Source: Megasphaera hominis (GTDB lineage Bacteria > Bacillota > Negativicutes > Veillonellales > Megasphaeraceae). From it: DNA of 6,171 nucleotides. Location of the stretch: the NCBI RefSeq assembly GCF_014269395.1, contig NZ_JACOGK010000060.1:1-6171 (forward strand), in the 5' to 3' direction. Positions within the stretch are counted from its first letter, which is position 1. Each line of letters begins with the position of its first letter. The notes below the pieces were generated by a model. The model did not search any database, had not been told where the DNA came from, and saw only the letters and a program-made list of their open reading frames with translations. This document shows, piece by piece, positions 1 to 5,930 of the stretch. The translations under genes and the position numbers were made by a program.

Positions 1-62
1 AGTCCCATACCTGCGTCTCGATGCAACAGGACTGCTTTCATTCGTTTTTCATAAGAATACAT
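1..62 (-). CDS. IS3-family transposase OrfA, N-terminal fragment
   Basis: The frame opens with ATG at 62-60, six bases after an AGGAGG site, and runs off the window after 20 codons. The visible protein is MYSYEKRMKAVLLHRDAGMG. Starts of the form MYSYE-R-KAV-L are familiar from the helix-turn-helix OrfA protein of IS3-family elements. In that family OrfA binds the terminal inverted repeats and is joined by frameshifting to the DDE catalytic OrfB. Neither the helix-turn-helix nor the frameshift site is visible here. It is identical to the copy at 6110-6171. Confidence 0.75.
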   Translation of the reverse strand, partial: MYSYEKRMKAVLLHRDAGMG

Positions 63-71
63 TTTAAACCT

Positions 72-96
72 CCTGACATTTAGTGATCATGTCAGG
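72..96 (-). promoter_or_regulatory. Hairpin covering the transposase ribosome binding site, left copy
   Basis: The arms CCTGACAT (96-89) and ATGTCAGG (79-72) pair perfectly over 8 bp around a nine-base loop. The AGGAGG ribosome binding site begins inside the 3' arm, so the folded RNA would hide half of it. Elements such as IS10 and IS50 are known to use this kind of structure to block transposase translation from outside transcripts. Applying that role here is inference. Confidence 0.55.
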
Positions 97-119
97 TCCA
101 ACTTTTTGTCCGCACCTCC

Positions 120-156
120 CTGCCAGGTCAGTGGTATGCATTGTCAATTTATCCAT
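120..156 (-). pseudogene. mod: Type III-like DNA methyltransferase (mod), 5' stub cut by the IS
   Basis: ATG at 156-154 overlaps the end of the DUF4391 gene by 8 bases (ATGGATAA) and is preceded by GGGAGG with 9-base spacing. The 12 codons before the IS read MDKLTMHTTDLA. From memory, site-specific DNA methyltransferases of the type III Mod class that follow helicase-DUF4391 pairs start very similarly, as MDKLKMHSPDLT and the like. An intact protein would methylate adenine at the recognition site. All catalytic motifs (FxGxG, DPPY) lie beyond the break, so the stub cannot be active. The frame continues through the IS end for 18 codons to TAA at 66-64. The alternative is a coincidental short frame, but the RBS, the overlap and the sequence match argue against that. 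Confidence 0.7.
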
Positions 157-775
157 GAATCAGTTCCTCCCGTTTTTTCCTGTATTCTTGCATCTTTTCG
201 TGGAGTTCAAATTTCCGTTTCGGCTGTCGTTCCTTCCATACAGCCTCTTTGAGTTTCGTGATTTCTTTATCGAGTTTTTCCAGTTGTTCTTGGCGATTAA
301 GTCGTTCATTCAGGGATAGTTCATCTGTTTTTCCTGGCGTTTCTTCAGCCAGTGCGATCTCTTCTACCAGGTTTTCCCAAATTTCATCTAAGGAGTTTCC
401 CTGTATTTCTATATCTATATCCCCTGCATCCTGCCAGGCCGTAGTATAGAGCTTCTGTTCAAAAAGTGCTACTTGGCACAGTCCTTCATTGTCCAAGATA
501 AAGAGGAGCTTGTGGTGATTGTTGCGTGCAATGGCTTCCAGTACGCGGTGGTCGTAGTTTTCTTTTTTTACGGTAATACCCATGACAAGAATTTCCCGCG
601 TTTTCGAATCTGTATTGAGATTCAGGTTCTTTTGTGTCAGGCTTTGTTCAACATAGATACGGTCGATATCGGTTACAAAGGCGTTTTGCACCGGCTTCGT
701 TAATGATAAATGCCTGTAAAACGCTTTTTTCGGTATTGATTTATGTACGCGTGTAGCTTGTGGAAATTGGATCAT
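149..775 (-). CDS. DUF4391 family protein
   Basis: This 208-residue protein of unknown biochemical function has the layout of the DUF4391 family. An N-terminal FP-x-ATRVHKSIPKKAFY segment is followed by a mixed alpha/beta core (residues 25-140) with KPVQNAFVTDIDRIY, HHKLLFILD and LDEIWENLVEEIA. The C-terminal part (about 153-205) is highly charged and heptad-like (RLNRQEQLEKLDKEITKLKE), so probably coiled coil and a likely partner contact. No catalytic motif is evident. Its ATG lies one base after the helicase TGA, which suggests translational coupling, and its own RBS (GGTGG) is weak. Its last codons overlap the mod stub and contain the mod RBS. DUF4391 proteins are typically found between an SNF2-like helicase and a type III-like Mod/Res pair, so a role in that restriction-type complex is inferred. 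The gene appears intact. Confidence 0.85.
   Translation of the reverse strand: MIQFPQATRVHKSIPKKAFYRHLSLTKPVQNAFVTDIDRIYVEQSLTQKNLNLNTDSKTREILVMGITVKKENYDHRVLEAIARNNHHKLLFILDNEGLCQVALFEQKLYTTAWQDAGDIDIEIQGNSLDEIWENLVEEIALAEETPGKTDELSLNERLNRQEQLEKLDKEITKLKEAVWKERQPKRKFELHEKMQEYRKKREELIHG
166..171 (-). promoter_or_regulatory. Ribosome binding site of the mod stub
   Basis: GGGAGG on the minus strand lies nine bases before ATG at 156. It sits within the last codons of the DUF4391 gene and has no other evident purpose. It is the main evidence that a further gene began here before the IS inserted. Confidence 0.7.
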
Positions 776-776
776 G

Positions 777-3700
777 TCATATCACCACCAGGAAACAAAT
801 GAGTTCAAAATCGTCAAGGCCGGAGAAGCCTTCCTGTTGGAACGTCGTCACATCGTCAGAGAAGAAGCTGGCTATGTCGTCTTGTTCCTTTTCGGCAATG
901 ATGGAGTGAATGGCATCTTCGAGGAGCGCTGATATCTTTTTCATGTCCCGGCCGTCTTTGGTCGTCGTATTAAATTTATGGCACAAATCCCGGTCAGGTT
1001 CTGTCTTTCCCTTGGCCAGGTGGCGCATGACGTCTAGTGTGTCCTTCGGCTGAAGATGGTTCGTAATGATTTCGCCGTCCATGCTAATGTAAACCAGATA
1101 AAACGGGTGGAGCCTGTTGCGATTTTTGACGTTGATGTTTTCATTTACATTACGTAACACAAACATGACACCTGGTTTTTCACTTTTGACAACGGCATGG
1201 ATACCAAAGGGCATCCGGTCAATGTCCGGATGTTCCTTCATATAAGCCAGGAGGTCCATGCGGAATTCATTGAGCCCAAGGTCCATAATCGATACACCGT
1301 TGGTCATATCTTCCAAGTCAACGACTTCTTCCTGAAGCTTTTTCAACTGGGCCTTACGGTAGGTAAGATCGCCTTTTTCTTGCAAGTTAATGGGATCATC
1401 ATCACCGGTAGAGGAAAGGACAGAAATACGCATACGCGTTTCGACGCGATCTTTGAGGTTGATGTATTCATCCAAGTCCAGGTCAGGCCAGAAATTAACG
1501 AGCTGAATCGTCGCATTTTTACTGCTGATACGGTCGATACGGCCAAAGCGCTGGATGATACGGACAGGATTCCAATGAATATCGTAGTTTATGCAATAAT
1601 CACAGTCTTGCAAGTTTTGCCCTTCAGAGATGCAGTCTGTACCGATAAGAATATCGATATTCCGATTTTTATCCTTAGGATATAGTTCATCCCGTTCCTT
1701 TGAAACAGGCGAAAAACAAGTCAGGACGTGGTCCATGTCCAATTTGAAATCACTTAGGGTCGTCTTGTTGTAACTCCCTGTAACCAGCCCTGTTTCGAGT
1801 CCTATTTTCTTTGCTCTAGGTGCTATTTCCCGGTACAAATATTCTGCCGTGTCAGCAAAAGCTGTGAAGATAAGTATTTTTCGATTGCCTTCATTAATGG
1901 GGTTAGTTTCCTTTTCTCCAATAATGCGGAAGAGCTGGTTAAGCTTGGCATCGTATTCCGGCGTAATGTCACTGACCATGTCCAAGATATTTTGCAGGGT
2001 TTCGATATCTTGCTGCATCTCCCGTTGCCAGGAAATAAAGTCCATATCTTTCAGCTTGATTTTCTTTTCTTTACCTACCTGGAAGAAATCTGTATTTTGG
2101 TCATCGCCATCAAAGGTGTTTTCATCTTGGTCAATGTCCCAAGGAGCGTCGAGTTCGTAGTTATCATATTCCTTGAATTTATCGATAGTATGCGACGTGT
2201 CCTCCATGCGTTCCTTAATGGCTCCTACGGTTAAGCGGAAAGAATACACGGAGCTTTCCATACGCTTTAACAGGTTGACTGCCATCAAACGGCGAATCCC
2301 GGCTTCACGACCTTTGCGAAAACCGACATTTTCATCTTCTCCCAGATACACTTTAAGCTTGCTTTTAAGAATAAATTCCGTCGGAGTGTAAATCGTCAAA
2401 TGTAGTTTCGATAAGCTTTCATATATTTCTTTATAGTTAATACTATGTTCCCGATCCGATAATTTGGGGCGCACAGAAATAGGTTTATTCCGCTTCGGAA
2501 AGGTACCTATTTCTGATGTATCGTAATAGGTCTGAATATGTTTTCGCGAGCGGGCAATAGTGACACTGTCGAGGATTTCAAAGAAATCAAAATCCAAACG
2601 GGACAGGAGATTTTGGGTAGTCCGGCTTTCTTCCGGTTCCTTGCACCACTGGTTGTAAACTCTCTGTGCATTACGAAAAATCGTATCGATGTCAGACTTG
2701 ATATCCAGTTTTTCATTGAGTTCTGCCGGATCGCCTTCGTAAATAAGTGCCAACTGGTTGCGCAAATCGTTGAAACGATTGTTGACGGGAGTTGCTGAGA
2801 GCATGAGGACTTTGGTCCGAACACCGGGGCGAATGATACGGTTCATAAGACGCATATAGCGGTTTTCCTTTTCACCGCCGTGGCTATTCGTTCCATTTCC
2901 GTTACGGAAATTATGGCTTTCGTCAATGACGACGAGATCATAGTTAGCCCAGTTGATACGCTCGATGGGCAGACCGATAACGGTACTGCCACTATTACGG
3001 GAAAGATCCGTATGATAAAGGACATCGCACCGGAACCTGTCGTTGGCCAAGGGGTTATTCGTGAGGTTGCCCCGATAAGTCATCCAATTTTCCGATAATT
3101 TCTTCGGGCACAGGACGAGGACATTCTTGTTTCGCCCTTCATAATATTTCATAACTGCCAGGGCTGTATACGTTTTACCCAGGCCGACGCTGTCAGCAAG
3201 GATACAGCCGTTATATTGTTCAAGCTTATTGATGATTGAAAGGGCTGCGTCTTTTTGGAACTGGAAGAGTTTGTTCCAAATGACACTGCTTTTAAAGCCT
3301 GTCGCTTCGTTCGGCAGGACATCTTCAGATATATCGGCCAGGAAGGTGCTGAAAATATTGTAGAGGGACATGAAATACAGGAGTTCCGGTGCATTATCCT
3401 CGTAAACGGTGGAAATCATGTCAATGACAAACTCCGTGACATCGGACAGCTTCTCTTCATCCTCCCACAGACTATTAAAAGCACGCAAAAACTCCTCTGT
3501 ATCCGGTGCTTCATCTAAACGCATGACGATATTGGAGATGGTATTACCGCGCTCACAGCCCAAGTCGACGGTCGTAAAATTATTAAAAGGCGTGTAAATG
3601 TAGGTTGCATCAGGATTTTCCACAGCCAGGAATTGGTTCATACTACCTCTAGTCGTATTCGACTTAAAGCAGGCTTTTTTTCTCATCCAGGTGGCACATT

Positions 3701-4007
3701 CCTTAGCAATAGCTTTTTGCTTCAGCTCATTGCGCAAGCGCACTTCAAATTCCGTCCCATAGAGGCTTTTTTCACGGGCCAGCCGAGATATATAAAACTC
3801 CCTTCGTTCTTTTGGCGTCTTTTCAGCGATAAAGGTAGGTGACGTAAAGATGAAGCGGAATTCGTCGCACTTGTTCAGTTGTTTTAATAGTGCTTCATAG
3901 GCATAAATAGAAAAACATGCAGCTGCAATCGAAACCTTACTGCCACTATGTATCTTCTCCACCAAATCATCTTTCACGACATGCGTCGAATTGTTAAATG
4001 TCTTCAT
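777..4007 (-). CDS. SNF2-type superfamily 2 helicase of a type III-like restriction/defence locus
   Basis: This 1076-residue protein is a complete SF2 ATPase/translocase. Motifs in order are: Q-motif-like FQFQKDA (248-254), Walker A ADSVGLGKT (271-279), Walker B VIDESHN (360-366), motif III LSATP (403-407), the second RecA-like domain from about 708 (KILIFTAFADTAEYL), motif V GTDCISEGQNLQ (789-800) and motif VI QRFGRIDR (819-826). About 200 residues separate the two lobes, including a strongly acidic stretch (617-640). Residues 1-165 form a conserved N-terminal domain (SIAAACFSIYAYEALLKQL, FRFIFTSP) like the phospholipase D-like module of such helicases, but with no visible HxK catalytic pair. 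The start has GAGAGGG six bases upstream and matches recalled homologues (MKTFENTTHV). It heads the operon with DUF4391 and mod. ATP-driven translocation on duplex DNA is family knowledge; a defence role is inferred from neighbours. No frameshift or lost motif is seen. Confidence 0.92.
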   Translation of the reverse strand: MKTFNNSTHVVKDDLVEKIHSGSKVSIAAACFSIYAYEALLKQLNKCDEFRFIFTSPTFIAEKTPKERREFYISRLAREKSLYGTEFEVRLRNELKQKAIAKECATWMRKKACFKSNTTRGSMNQFLAVENPDATYIYTPFNNFTTVDLGCERGNTISNIVMRLDEAPDTEEFLRAFNSLWEDEEKLSDVTEFVIDMISTVYEDNAPELLYFMSLYNIFSTFLADISEDVLPNEATGFKSSVIWNKLFQFQKDAALSIINKLEQYNGCILADSVGLGKTYTALAVMKYYEGRNKNVLVLCPKKLSENWMTYRGNLTNNPLANDRFRCDVLYHTDLSRNSGSTVIGLPIERINWANYDLVVIDESHNFRNGNGTNSHGGEKENRYMRLMNRIIRPGVRTKVLMLSATPVNNRFNDLRNQLALIYEGDPAELNEKLDIKSDIDTIFRNAQRVYNQWCKEPEESRTTQNLLSRLDFDFFEILDSVTIARSRKHIQTYYDTSEIGTFPKRNKPISVRPKLSDREHSINYKEIYESLSKLHLTIYTPTEFILKSKLKVYLGEDENVGFRKGREAGIRRLMAVNLLKRMESSVYSFRLTVGAIKERMEDTSHTIDKFKEYDNYELDAPWDIDQDENTFDGDDQNTDFFQVGKEKKIKLKDMDFISWQREMQQDIETLQNILDMVSDITPEYDAKLNQLFRIIGEKETNPINEGNRKILIFTAFADTAEYLYREIAPRAKKIGLETGLVTGSYNKTTLSDFKLDMDHVLTCFSPVSKERDELYPKDKNRNIDILIGTDCISEGQNLQDCDYCINYDIHWNPVRIIQRFGRIDRISSKNATIQLVNFWPDLDLDEYINLKDRVETRMRISVLSSTGDDDPINLQEKGDLTYRKAQLKKLQEEVVDLEDMTNGVSIMDLGLNEFRMDLLAYMKEHPDIDRMPFGIHAVVKSEKPGVMFVLRNVNENINVKNRNRLHPFYLVYISMDGEIITNHLQPKDTLDVMRHLAKGKTEPDRDLCHKFNTTTKDGRDMKKISALLEDAIHSIIAEKEQDDIASFFSDDVTTFQQEGFSGLDDFELICFLVVI

Positions 4008-4137
4008 GGACTACCCTCTCCCAGCTGTTTTTAACGTACTTTCCTATTTAGCCTGTATCTATTGCCTACTTTGTTGAGAAATTATTCTTATATTTTAAAA
4101 ATGCTTATAAACCACGCATATTATACATTATTAGTCT

Positions 4138-4167
4138 ATTATAAAATACATCAAATTCAGTTGAAAA
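4138..4167 (-). promoter_or_regulatory. Candidate promoter of the helicase operon
   Basis: On the minus strand a perfect -10 TATAAT (4143-4138) lies 18 bases from a weak -35 TTTTCA (4167-4162). It would give a leader of roughly 125 bases before the helicase ATG. A second TATAAT at 4125-4120 has no convincing -35. The choice between them is uncertain, but a promoter in this region is expected because a strong terminator isolates the operon from the upstream gene. Confidence 0.35.
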
Positions 4168-4258
4168 TCAATAGAGCGCGGTCTTTTTTATAAAATTTTG
4201 TTATTAATATCAGCATGAAAAAGATTAATCTAAGCGTAGTTGACATTGTTAAATTCAT
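4157..4258 (-). CDS. Possible 33-residue hydrophobic peptide (doubtful)
   Basis: ATG at 4258 is preceded by AGAGG six bases upstream. The frame reads MNLTMSTTLRLIFFMLILI and then TKFYKKDRALLIFN before TGA. A hydrophobic run (about residues 10-20) followed by a basic stretch would suit a single-pass membrane peptide. It lies in the leader region of the helicase operon and overlaps the candidate -35 at its end. AT-rich DNA makes such frames by chance, and no family was recognised. Confidence 0.15.
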   Translation of the reverse strand: MNLTMSTTLRLIFFMLILITKFYKKDRALLIFN

Positions 4259-4341
4259 AGGCATCCTCTATATTTTTTGATCTTTATACGCCATTATTCC
4301 CTACCCTCTGTCCCGTTGATCTATATGATTTATAACTTACG

Positions 4342-4383
4342 AAAAAAAAGACAGCCTCATGTCCATTTCAACATGAGGCTGTC
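4342..4383 (-). terminator. Rho-independent terminator of the zinc-ribbon gene
   Basis: The arms GACAGCCTCATGT (4350-4362) and ACATGAGGCTGTC (4371-4383) pair perfectly over 13 bp around an eight-base loop. On the minus strand the stem is followed by eight T residues (the A run at 4349-4342). It lies 46 bases after the stop codon of the 311-residue gene and should keep that transcript out of the helicase operon. In the plus direction only CTTTCC follows, so it is mainly one-way. Confidence 0.9.
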
Positions 4384-4429
4384 CTTTCCCTACATAAATC
4401 ATATTAATCCCGTCATCGGGAACTGCTTA

Positions 4430-5365
4430 TTACTTTCTCTCCCCTTCCGCCACCAGCTTTTCACCAGGCTCATCTTTCTTCATCCTCATCCACGGCATCA
4501 ATACCTGCATAAGGTCCTTCCACAGGGACGGAAAGGCATTAGTGCCTCTATATACGACATATTTCCCCTTATTTTGCATGATTTTCAAGGCCCACGTGAC
4601 GTCGTTTTGGCCTGGGCTGCCTAGGGTGGTTTGGTTCCATTCGTGTAGTCTGACTTTGCTGTACAGTGTGTGTGTCAGGGTTTGCCATTGTGCTGGCGTC
4701 AGGGGGATGGTGGTCGCGTTTGCTTCGGCGAGGGTCGTACCGGGTTGTGTGGCAATATGGGCTGGTGCTTTCCGGAAGGTGTAGGTTTGGCTTGTGTCTT
4801 CATCATTTGTTTCTATGGTGTAGGTCATTTCTGTGACCATGTCAGCGTAGGCTTTGCCTGTTGCCGGGTCTACAGGGGCACTGCCGAAGTCGTAGTGGCA
4901 GTCGTAGCAGTGGTAGCGCGGGCCTTGCAGGGCTGGCATGCTGACGGAGCTTTTCTTGTTTTTTCCTTGTTCCTTCGTTTCCTGGTGAATGGGGGCTGTA
5001 TGGGTGCCGCCGCAGCGCGGGCATGGTTCTACTAAGGGAGTGGTTCCATCATGGAGGACGTACTGGAAATAAGGCCAGTCGTCACGGTAGATATGGATAA
5101 TCTCACTATTCCATTTGTTTGGTTTATTTATACCTGATTTTCCGTTTGTAAATATGTGCTCCAACGATAGCATCTGCAACCTGATACCAGTCTCATTGCG
5201 GAATTTATCGTCGATTTTATCTCCATTGGCAATGGCCCGCTGACGCAGTTGACGTGATATATCAACTATCATCTTTTCCCGGTCACAGTTGTTATATAGC
5301 ACCTCTTGCAATGCTACCAACAATACGGCCTGTTCATGCCGATCCCAAAGATTTTTCCGTACCAT
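4430..5365 (-). CDS. Uncharacterised zinc-ribbon protein, 311 residues
   Basis: The protein has three parts (numbering from ATG at 5365). Residues 8-105 are helical, with EQAVLLVALQEVL, ISRQLRQRAIANG, IDDKFRNETGIRLQM and IIHIYRDD. This pattern (LR-RA--G--ID--FRN--GI--QM) is recalled from several uncharacterised and nuclease-associated Bacillota proteins. Residues 115-118 (CPRC, then GG) and 153-156 (CYDC) form a split zinc ribbon with a 34-residue insert. After a Thr/Ala-rich stretch, the C-terminus (about 255-290) has NDVTWALKIMQNKGKYVVYRGTNAFP. No catalytic motif, signal peptide or membrane segment is seen, so a cytoplasmic nucleic-acid-binding role is a guess. It has its own promoter and terminator. 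Upstream ATG 5401 gives 12 more codons but lies in the -10 box and lacks an RBS; ATG 5365 has GAGGAGG. Confidence 0.8.
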   Translation of the reverse strand: MVRKNLWDRHEQAVLLVALQEVLYNNCDREKMIVDISRQLRQRAIANGDKIDDKFRNETGIRLQMLSLEHIFTNGKSGINKPNKWNSEIIHIYRDDWPYFQYVLHDGTTPLVEPCPRCGGTHTAPIHQETKEQGKNKKSSVSMPALQGPRYHCYDCHYDFGSAPVDPATGKAYADMVTEMTYTIETNDEDTSQTYTFRKAPAHIATQPGTTLAEANATTIPLTPAQWQTLTHTLYSKVRLHEWNQTTLGSPGQNDVTWALKIMQNKGKYVVYRGTNAFPSLWKDLMQVLMPWMRMKKDEPGEKLVAEGERK

Positions 5366-5373
5366 AGCCCATT

Positions 5374-5380
5374 CCTCCTC
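5374..5380 (-). promoter_or_regulatory. Ribosome binding site that fixes the zinc-ribbon gene start
   Basis: GAGGAGG lies eight bases before ATG 5365 on the minus strand. The longer frame from ATG 5401 has only ATATTTGCTACA before it. This site therefore decides for the shorter 311-residue protein. Confidence 0.85.
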
Positions 5381-5399
5381 GCGTGTAATTGTTATATTC

Positions 5400-5427
5400 A
5401 TTGTAGCAAATATTCGGGTATAATCAA
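5400..5427 (-). promoter_or_regulatory. Extended -10 promoter of the zinc-ribbon gene
   Basis: On the minus strand, TTGATT (5427-5422) is followed after 16 bases by TACAAT (5405-5400). A TG one base before the -10 makes an extended -10 (TGCTACAAT). Transcription would start near 5393, leaving about 28 bases before ATG 5365, with the GAGGAGG site inside that leader. Confidence 0.65.
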
Positions 5428-5527
5428 TGGTTATGGTTGAATTATCCCACCGTAACTAGCAGCACCACAATGGAATAATGCAATCATAGGGCCCAGCCTT
5501 GCTAAAAAATTATTATATTTATGTAAT
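5428..5527. other. Intergenic stretch upstream of the repeat array
   Basis: No gene, hairpin with a T run, or known regulatory element was recognised here. The last ten bases (5518-5527) belong to the 18-base word TTTATGTAATCCCTCTAT, which occurs again at 6034-6051. Confidence 0.4.
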
Positions 5528-5572
5528 CCCTCTATCCCCGGTTATTGAGCTGTATGGGATCCAGGTCATTGC

Positions 5573-5607
5573 TACTAATTGGCTGCCTGATTAATCAGGC
5601 AGTAGTA
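5573..5607. repeat. Bulged hairpin, copy 1 (TACTA-ATTGG-stem-TAGTA)
   Basis: TACTA (5573-5577) pairs with TAGTA (5603-5607). A five-base 5'-side bulge, ATTGG (5578-5582), is followed by a perfect 10-bp inner stem, CTGCCTGATT/AATCAGGCAG (5583-5602), which as DNA is a perfect 20-base palindrome. The same outer stem and bulge recur at 5931-5975 around a different inner stem. Confidence 0.75.
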
Positions 5608-5610
5608 TCG

Positions 5611-5638
5611 GCGTAATGTGCACACAGGCACATTACGC
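5611..5638. repeat. CACACRGG-loop hairpin, copy 1
   Basis: GCGTAATGTG (5611-5620) pairs perfectly with CACATTACGC (5629-5638) around the loop CACACAGG (5621-5628). It starts three bases after the bulged hairpin, as does copy 3 in unit 2. Confidence 0.8.
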
Positions 5639-5653
5639 TTCCGTCACCTACGC

Positions 5654-5679
5654 CGTATCGTGCACACGGGCACGATACG
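5654..5679. repeat. CACACRGG-loop hairpin, copy 2
   Basis: CGTATCGTG (5654-5662) pairs perfectly with CACGATACG (5671-5679) around CACACGGG (5663-5670). Compared with copy 1, two base pairs inside the stem have changed on both arms together (A-T to T-A, T-A to C-G). Confidence 0.8.
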
Positions 5680-5930
5680 CCTTCCCTCCAGGGAAGGCAC
5701 CGCTCCCGGTACTTTCCCCTCTGGGAAAGCCATCATTTCATATATTTTCAATTTTATTTATATTTATTTTTTGAGATTCATGGAGCAATTGCTTTCTCCC
5801 TGCTGGGAGAAAGTGCCCGAAGGGCGATAGAGGGTACCTACAAAAATAAGTATTTATACACAACATTACATTTTAATCTCACGCCCTCTCTCCCCGGTTT
5901 CGCTACGCGTTATTACATCAACGTTATGAC

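Larger units (their letters stand above)
1..119 (-). mobile_element. IS3-like insertion sequence, orfA-proximal end, left copy (partial)
   Basis: This is the exact reverse complement of 6053-6171. In element orientation it carries a terminal motif, GGACAAAAAGTTGGACC, then a small hairpin, an AGGAGG site and the start of a transposase. IS3-family elements end in TG, so the true terminus may be the TG at 114-113 (TGCGGACAAAAAG) rather than the GG at 119. The base at 120 is the first to differ from the right copy. The element reads leftwards, in the same direction as the operon it interrupts. Only the left inverted-repeat end is present, so the second ORF, the right end and any target duplication cannot be seen. 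The family call rests on the terminal motif and the transposase N-terminus. Confidence 0.85.
4008..4429. other. AT-rich intergenic region between the helicase operon and the zinc-ribbon gene
   Basis: This 422-base gap holds, from right to left, the terminator of the 311-residue gene, a doubtful short ORF, and the leader and promoter region of the helicase operon. The stretch 4030-4260 is strongly AT-rich, with several TATAAT-like words on the minus strand (4120-4125, 4138-4143). A small CCCG/CGGG hairpin lies at 4409-4420. The GAGAGGG ribosome binding site of the helicase is at 4014-4020. No tRNA, riboswitch or larger gene was recognised. Confidence 0.6.
5528..5834. repeat. Structured repeat unit 1, MITE-like, 307 bp
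   Basis: The unit begins with CCCTCTATC (5528-5536) and ends with its exact reverse complement GATAGAGGG (5826-5834). Inside are seven hairpins: a bulged stem (5573-5607), two with the loop CACACRGG (5611-5638, 5654-5679), GCCTTCCC/GGGAAGGC (5679-5698), CTTTCCC/GGGAAAG (5712-5729), CTTTCTCCC/GGGAGAAAG (5792-5813) and GCCC-GAA-GGGC (5815-5825). An AT-rich spacer lies at 5731-5780. It codes for nothing convincing. No clear target duplication flanks it. Mosaic hairpin repeats of this style are common between genes in gut Bacillota; the mobilisation mechanism is unknown. Confidence 0.65.

Noticed and set aside
1197..1685. A 162-codon plus-strand open frame inside the helicase gene
   Set aside because: It lies wholly antisense to conserved helicase motifs, resembles no family, and has no convincing RBS or promoter.
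1849..2160. A 103-codon plus-strand frame, serine-rich
   Set aside because: It is antisense to the helicase insert region. Its serine-rich composition is a by-product of the helicase codons.
4240..4275. Plus-strand promoter starting at the perfect TTGACA (4240-4245)
   Set aside because: No -10 lies at 16-18 bases (ATCCTC is there; TATATT is 23 bases away), and no plus-strand gene follows.
4277..4624. A 115-codon plus-strand frame
   Set aside because: It runs through the perfect terminator hairpin and antisense to the zinc-ribbon gene, with no RBS.
4670..5035. A 121-codon plus-strand frame rich in Val, Gly and Cys
   Set aside because: It is antisense to the zinc ribbon and Thr/Ala-rich part. 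The odd composition reflects the opposite-strand codons.
5611..5729. Tandem Rho-independent terminators
   Set aside because: The stems are strong, but none is followed by a T run on either strand, and no gene ends nearby that would need them.
5618..5830. A 70-codon plus-strand frame in the repeat array
   Set aside because: It is built from hairpin arms, has no RBS, and its residues (HTGTLRF, HTGTIRL) simply mirror the repeated loops.
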